From: Gammaproteobacteria bacterium
Lineage (GTDB): Bacteria; Pseudomonadota; Gammaproteobacteria; Nevskiales; Nevskiaceae
Direction of reading: 5' to 3'
Length of the DNA stretch: 64,000 bases
NCBI GenBank assembly: GCA_026398875.1
Contig: JAPLSB010000021.1
Coordinates: forward strand, 1 to 64,000
This document shows, in pieces, positions 59,968 to 64,000 of the stretch. The notes below the pieces were generated by a model that had not been told where the DNA came from, searched no databases, and saw nothing but the letters and a program-made list of their open reading frames with translations. A program made the translations under genes and the position numbers. Within the stretch, counting starts at the first letter, position 1, and each line of letters begins with the position of its first letter.

Positions 59968-60656
59968 GGCGTCCCCCGGCTGCGCGAGGCACTGCGGCGA
60001 ACCGGCTTGCCGTTGGCACCCACTTCGGCCGTTGCCGCGACTTCGCTGTCGTCGAGATAGCGATAGGTCTTGGCCAGCGCACTCATGCGCAGCGTGCCGC
60101 GCGGCAGTCCCTGTGCGCCCTGCCCAGTGGCCGGCTGGATCTCCACTTCATCGACGGTGACGATGCGCGGCAGCGCGGCGACGCCGCTCGCGAAGGCGCC
60201 CATCTCGTGATACGTGCCGGTGACGACGATCTTGTTCGGCACTTCGGCGTAGAAATCGCGCGGGATTTCGGCCAGCGGCTGGAACAGCTCTTCTTCCAGG
60301 CTGGAGGCGACGCGGGTCTGGGATATGTCGTTGAGCAGGTTTTCGACTTCGGTTTTCGACGGCAGCTGGCGCAGCATCGCGCCGAAATCCCGTTCCATCG
60401 TGTCCAGCTGCGCCTTGTAGGCGTCGAGCGCAGCGACTTTCCGCTGCTTCTTCTCGAATTCGCCACGCAGCGTGGTCTCGCGGGCTTCGGCGGCTTGCAG
60501 GTTGTCGTGCTCGGGAACGATCAGCGTCCACACGCCCAGCCCGACTAGGAACACGAAGGCCAGCAGCGAGGCGGCGACATGCACCCAGCGCGGCCAGGCG
60601 CCGGGGTTCTTGGTATCCAGCGTCTGCAGTTCGGCATAGGCCTGCGCCAGATTCAT
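59964..60656 (-). CDS. pilO: Type IV pilus alignment protein PilO
   Basis: This bitopic inner-membrane protein pairs with PilN. In 230 residues there is a short cytoplasmic start, one helix (about 28-50), a periplasmic coiled coil (LQAAEARETTLRGEFEKKQRKVAALDAYKAQLDTMERDFGAML) and a ferredoxin-like C-terminal domain (FYAEVPNKIVVTGTYHEMGAFASGVAALPRIVTVDEVEIQ). It overlaps pilN and pilP by 4 nt each. Confidence 0.95.
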   Translation of the reverse strand: MNLAQAYAELQTLDTKNPGAWPRWVHVAASLLAFVFLVGLGVWTLIVPEHDNLQAAEARETTLRGEFEKKQRKVAALDAYKAQLDTMERDFGAMLRQLPSKTEVENLLNDISQTRVASSLEEELFQPLAEIPRDFYAEVPNKIVVTGTYHEMGAFASGVAALPRIVTVDEVEIQPATGQGAQGLPRGTLRMSALAKTYRYLDDSEVAATAEVGANGKPVRRSASRSRGTP

Positions 60657-61249
60657 GGCTGGCCCTCGACGCTGATGCCGGCGGCCGATTCGGAATCGGC
60701 GGCGGCGCGTGTCAGGTTGGTGACCTGCAGCGTGAACTCGCTGTTGCGCTGCTTGTTCTTCTCGCCGGTCTTGATCACGACCAGCTTCGGATTGCTGAAC
60801 CAGGGGCTGGCATCGAGATTCTTGATGTAGGCGGAAATACGGCCGGACGATTCCGCAGTGCCTTCAAGCGTCACGTTCTGGCCGCTCTGCTTGATCGACG
60901 ACAGGTAGATGCCGTCTGGCAGCGTGTTGACGATCTCGTCGAAGAAATGGACCGTCGCCGAGCGGCTTTCCTGCAGTTGCTGGATCACGTTCATGCGCGA
61001 AACCAGGTTGGCCTTGACCTTCTCCAGCTCCTCGATTTCCTTGATCTGCTTGTCCAGATCGTTGATCTGGGCCGTGAGGTAGGCGTTGCGCTGATCCTGA
61101 TGCTCGACCGCGCCGGTCATCGTCATGTAGCCGAGCCCGAGCAGCGCGACACCCGCGCCGATGCTCAAGCCGAGCAGGCTCAGGAATTCCTTGCGCCGCC
61201 GCGCGCGCCGCGTGGCACGCCAGTCGAGCAGGTTGATCCGGGTTGCCAT
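60653..61249 (-). CDS. pilN: Type IV pilus protein PilN
   Basis: In 198 residues the protein starts MATRINLLDWR, the conserved cytoplasmic INLL motif that docks onto PilM, followed by a helix (about 24-47), a coiled coil (QINDLDKQIKEIEELEKVKANLVSRMNVIQQLQE) and the periplasmic domain (PDGIYLSSIKQSGQNVTLEGTAESSGRISAYIKNLDAS). It lies 11 nt after pilM and overlaps pilO by 4 nt, so PilM, N and O are produced together. Confidence 0.95.
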   Translation of the reverse strand: MATRINLLDWRATRRARRRKEFLSLLGLSIGAGVALLGLGYMTMTGAVEHQDQRNAYLTAQINDLDKQIKEIEELEKVKANLVSRMNVIQQLQESRSATVHFFDEIVNTLPDGIYLSSIKQSGQNVTLEGTAESSGRISAYIKNLDASPWFSNPKLVVIKTGEKNKQRNSEFTLQVTNLTRAAADSESAAGISVEGQP

Positions 61250-61260
61250 GGCGGGCGGCC

Positions 61261-62346
61261 CTAGTTGACGACGTCGAAGGCGCGCAGCGCCAGCCCGGCC
61301 GCGATCAGCAGCGACGCCTGGTCCTGCCCCAGCTGCGCCGGCTTGGCGCGGTTGCCGATGTTCATCTTGGCGAACGGTTGGGCAATCACGCAGGGAATCT
61401 GCAGCCGCTTCTGGATCGCCACGTCGATGCCGGGAATATGGGCACAGCCGCCGCCGAGGATCAGCTGATCGATCACGTTGTGCCGCGAAGCCGCAGCGAA
61501 GAAGAACTGCAGCGAGCGGTCGATCTGCTGTGCCATGTCGGCGATGAAATGGTTGAGCACTTCGCTTTCGTAGTTCGCCGGCAAATTGCCCAGCCGCTTG
61601 GCCTTGCCGGCTTCCTCGTAGCTCATGCCGTAGAACCGCATGATGTCCTCGGTGAGCTGCCGGCCGCCGTAGGCCTGATCGCGGGTGTAGACGCTCTGCA
61701 GGTCGTGCAGCACCAGCAGCGAGGTTGTCGAGGCGCCGACATCGACCACGGCCACCGTCTTGCCGACGCCATTGGCCGGCATCTGGTGGGTCAGCAGCTC
61801 GCAGACGTTCTCCAGCGCATAGGCCTCGATGTCGACGACCAGCGGCGTCAGCCCGGCGATCTCAAGTGCAGCGATCCGTGATTCGACCTGCTCCTTGCGG
61901 CAGGCGGCGAGCAGCACGTCGACGCTTTCCCGGTCGCGCGCCGAAGGCCCCAGCACCTGGAAATCGAGATTGACCTCGTCGATCGGGTAGGGGATGTACT
62001 GGTCGGCCTCGGCCTTGATCTGCTCTTCCATGTCGTTGTCGGACAGTGCCGCCGACATCGCGATGACCTTGGTGATCACCGACGAACCGGCGACGGCGAC
62101 CGCGGCCTGGCGGTTGCGCGTTCCGGCACGGTTGATGGCGCGGGTAATCACTTCGGCCACGGCCTTGGGATCGGTGATCTGGCGGTCGGTCACCGCGCCA
62201 TGCGGCAGCTGTTCGATGGCGAACGACTCGACGCTGTAGCGGTCGCCGCGACGCGCCAGTTCGAGCAGTTTCACGGCGCTGGACGAGATGTCGAGGCCGA
62301 TCAGTTCGCGGCTGGCTTTCCCGAACAGGGACTGTTTGATCGACAT
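61261..62346 (-). CDS. pilM: Type IV pilus actin-like protein PilM
   Basis: PilM is a cytoplasmic actin-fold ATP-binding protein that binds the N-terminus of PilN. In 361 residues it has GLDISSSAVKLLEL (phosphate 1), AVVDVGASTTSLLVLHD (phosphate 2) and the adenosine-site LGGGCAHIPGIDVAIQKRL. ATG 62346 has GGGGG 9 nt upstream. The open frame continues far upstream without coding support. It is the first gene of the operon and diverges from the PBP1A gene; the 249-bp gap contains TATATT/TAATAT near 62456 as possible -10 elements for either side. Confidence 0.95.
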   Translation of the reverse strand: MSIKQSLFGKASRELIGLDISSSAVKLLELARRGDRYSVESFAIEQLPHGAVTDRQITDPKAVAEVITRAINRAGTRNRQAAVAVAGSSVITKVIAMSAALSDNDMEEQIKAEADQYIPYPIDEVNLDFQVLGPSARDRESVDVLLAACRKEQVESRIAALEIAGLTPLVVDIEAYALENVCELLTHQMPANGVGKTVAVVDVGASTTSLLVLHDLQSVYTRDQAYGGRQLTEDIMRFYGMSYEEAGKAKRLGNLPANYESEVLNHFIADMAQQIDRSLQFFFAAASRHNVIDQLILGGGCAHIPGIDVAIQKRLQIPCVIAQPFAKMNIGNRAKPAQLGQDQASLLIAAGLALRAFDVVN

Positions 62347-62595
62347 GAACCGCAGCCCCCGGTGGATCCTTGCTGAACAGCCGTTATCGGCTTCCTGTGG
62401 TCTTGCTTGAGCAGTGCAACGAGCCGGTCGGATGACGCCATCCGGAGCAGGACTTAATATAGCCCACGTTGTGTACGGCGCGACGGGAGCTTTCTTCTCT
62501 AAGTGCCTGATCGAAGACCTAAAGCAGGCGATGAACGGCGCCCTGCAAGCGTTGGTCCCAGCCTTGCGCGAAGCCCGTTCCGCAGCCTTTGTCCG

Positions 62596-64000
62596 ATGGC
62601 CTTCCGCACGGTCATCCGGCGCTCCAACCGAGACTCCCGATTGAATCCTGAATCCCGCAGTCGCGGCAGCCTGCTTGGCCGGATCGCGCTGATCTGCGCG
62701 GTCCTTCTGGTGGTCGTTTCGGCGGGCGGCTTTCTGGCCGTCAAGGCCTGGGTCGCACCGCAGCTGCCATCGGTGGAAAGCCTCCACGAAATCCGTCTCG
62801 GCGTACCGCTGAAGGTCTATACCCGCGATGGCAAGCTGATTGGGGAGTTCGGCGCCGAACGGCGCGAACCGCTGGCGTTCGCGCAGTTTCCGGAGCCGCT
62901 GGTGCAGGCTTTCCTCGCAGCCGAGGATGACCGCTTCTTCGAGCATTCCGGCGTCGATTTCGCCGGACTTGCAAGAGCGGTGGTGATCCTCGCGTCGACC
63001 GGCGAGAAGCGCCAGGGTGGCTCGACGATCACCATGCAGCTGGCACGCAATGTCTTCCTGACCAACGAGCGCAGCTTCACCCGCAAGTTCAAGGAAATCT
63101 TCCTTGCGCAGAAGATCGAATCCGAGCTGAGCAAGGAAGAGATTCTCGAGCTGTACCTGAACCGCATCTTCCTTGGCAATCGTGCCTACGGCGTCGGCGC
63201 GGCGGCATCGGTGTATTTCGGTCGCGACGTCGCCAAGCTCAGTGTTGCCGAAATGGCGCTGATCGCCGGCCTTCCCAAGGCCCCGTCGCGCGACAACCCG
63301 CTGAACAACCCGGTGCGCGCGAAGAACCGCCGCGACTACGTGCTGCGGCGGATGCACGACCTCGGCTACATCGACGATCGCGCGTGGAAGGCGGCGACCG
63401 CCGAGCCGATCACGGCGTTCGAGCATGCCGCCAAGGTCGACATCGAAGGCCGGTACGTGGCCGAGATGGTGCGCGCCGAACTGTTCGCCAAGCATGGCGA
63501 AGCGACCTACACCGATGGCTTCGTCGTCACCACGACACTCGACAGCAGCCGCCAGCAGGCGGCGACCGCCGCGCTGCGCGGCGGCCTGCTGGCCTACGAG
63601 GAACGGCACGGCTACAACGGTGCGGAAGCGAAGTTGCCTGCCGAGATCCGCACGCTGCTGGCCAGCAATCCGGCCGCCCCCGAAGTGCTGGCCCAGCTCG
63701 AGGCACGGCCCCCGATCGCCGGCCTGCTGCCGTCCGCGGTGCTGAGCTACACGCCGGAACTGCTGCGGGTGATCACCGAGAACGGCATCGTCGAACTGCC
63801 GAAGAAGGCGTTTGCCTGGGCCGGCTTCAACGACCGGCGGCAACCGGCGGTCGGCGACATCGTGCGCGTCGCCAAGATCGGCAGTGATTGGCGGCTGACG
63901 CAGGTGCCGGAAGTGCAGGGCGCCTTCGTGGCGCTCGATCCGCGCGACGGCAGCGTGCAGTCGCTGGTTGGCGGCTACGACTTCTTCCTCGGCAACTTCA
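62596..64000 (+). CDS. ponA: Penicillin-binding protein 1A, 3'-truncated by the window edge
   Basis: This is a bifunctional peptidoglycan glycosyltransferase and transpeptidase. The visible 468 residues contain a membrane anchor (LLGRIALICAVLLVVVSAGGFLAV), the GT51 domain with catalytic Glu in AAEDDRFFEHSGVD and GGSTITMQLARNVFLTNERS, KFKEIFLAQKIESELSKEEILELYLNRIFLGN, then the linker/OB region, and the start of the transpeptidase domain (GAFVALDPRDGSVQSLVGGYDF). The SxxK serine lies beyond the window. ATG 62596 is in frame, with a TTG at 62641 as alternative; neither has a strong Shine-Dalgarno. Divergence from pilMNOPQ is the usual gammaproteobacterial arrangement. Confidence 0.95.
   Translation, partial: MAFRTVIRRSNRDSRLNPESRSRGSLLGRIALICAVLLVVVSAGGFLAVKAWVAPQLPSVESLHEIRLGVPLKVYTRDGKLIGEFGAERREPLAFAQFPEPLVQAFLAAEDDRFFEHSGVDFAGLARAVVILASTGEKRQGGSTITMQLARNVFLTNERSFTRKFKEIFLAQKIESELSKEEILELYLNRIFLGNRAYGVGAAASVYFGRDVAKLSVAEMALIAGLPKAPSRDNPLNNPVRAKNRRDYVLRRMHDLGYIDDRAWKAATAEPITAFEHAAKVDIEGRYVAEMVRAELFAKHGEATYTDGFVVTTTLDSSRQQAATAALRGGLLAYEERHGYNGAEAKLPAEIRTLLASNPAAPEVLAQLEARPPIAGLLPSAVLSYTPELLRVITENGIVELPKKAFAWAGFNDRRQPAVGDIVRVAKIGSDWRLTQVPEVQGAFVALDPRDGSVQSLVGGYDFFLGNF

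Overview
The window is a contiguous piece of a high-GC, densely coded chromosome. It is probably from a gammaproteobacterium. The supports are a PilMNOPQ locus diverging from a penicillin-binding protein 1A gene, Coq7 (ubiquinone), ExbB-ExbD-TonB, a YceH-type protein, an NsrR-type repressor, and RpoH next to FtsYEX. The mix resembles the Nevskiales/Xanthomonadales side of the class, but that placement is an inference from gene content and order. No rRNA, tRNA, prophage or CRISPR array was seen; nearly everything is core metabolism, envelope and stress regulation.

Layout. 1-6.7 kb (+): an aa3-type cytochrome c oxidase and assembly cluster (ctaD truncated at the left edge, a 41-residue membrane peptide, ctaG, ctaE, a DUF2909 gene on the opposite strand, SURF1, a Sco-like protein, ctaA, ctaB). 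6.8-13.2 kb (-): rpoH under a perfect CIRCE operator, then a tightly overlapping thiD-thiE-hemL-ftsY-ftsE-ftsX unit. 13.17-13.52 kb: an AT-rich gene-free interval with two consensus DnaA boxes. 13.5-22.1 kb: mtgA, a TRIC-family channel, and the methyl cycle (metF, ahcY, metK), with an S-adenosylhomocysteine riboswitch ahead of ahcY; ppc sits between ahcY and metK, followed by a 63-bp direct repeat. 22.2-28.9 kb (+): a thioredoxin-fold protein, glutathione reductase, exbB-exbD-tonB, gap, pgk. 29-38 kb: a MoxR-type AAA+ ATPase and a VWA protein separated by nsrR, an ANTAR regulator, LemA, two TPM proteins and an AlkA-like glycosylase; then MAPEG, SanA-like and a Xre/MbcA-RES toxin-antitoxin pair. 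38-46.4 kb: glpD, a degenerate FadE-like protein, an M28 peptidase, coq7, yceH and an unrecognised 400-residue protein. 46.5-54.3 kb (-): gltB, an unknown exported protein, gltD and a REP-associated transposase. 54.3-64 kb: dgt, aroB, aroK, pilQPONM (-), and a divergent, right-truncated PBP1A gene (+).

How the parts fit. Heme synthesis (hemL), heme O/A synthesis (ctaB, ctaA) and copper insertion (ctaG, SURF1, the Sco-like protein) all serve the terminal oxidase. The methyl-cycle genes appear to be controlled by S-adenosylhomocysteine through the riboswitch, and perhaps by a repressor at an inverted repeat over the ahcY promoter. rpoH, normally a heat-shock activator, carries the operator of the HrcA repressor, linking two heat-shock circuits. 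The clearest candidates for something unusual are the CIRCE-controlled rpoH, the DnaA-box interval, the split MoxR/VWA locus with its nitric-oxide and ANTAR regulators, the exported CxxC protein inside the glutamate synthase operon, and the FadE-like protein that has lost the expected active-site motifs.
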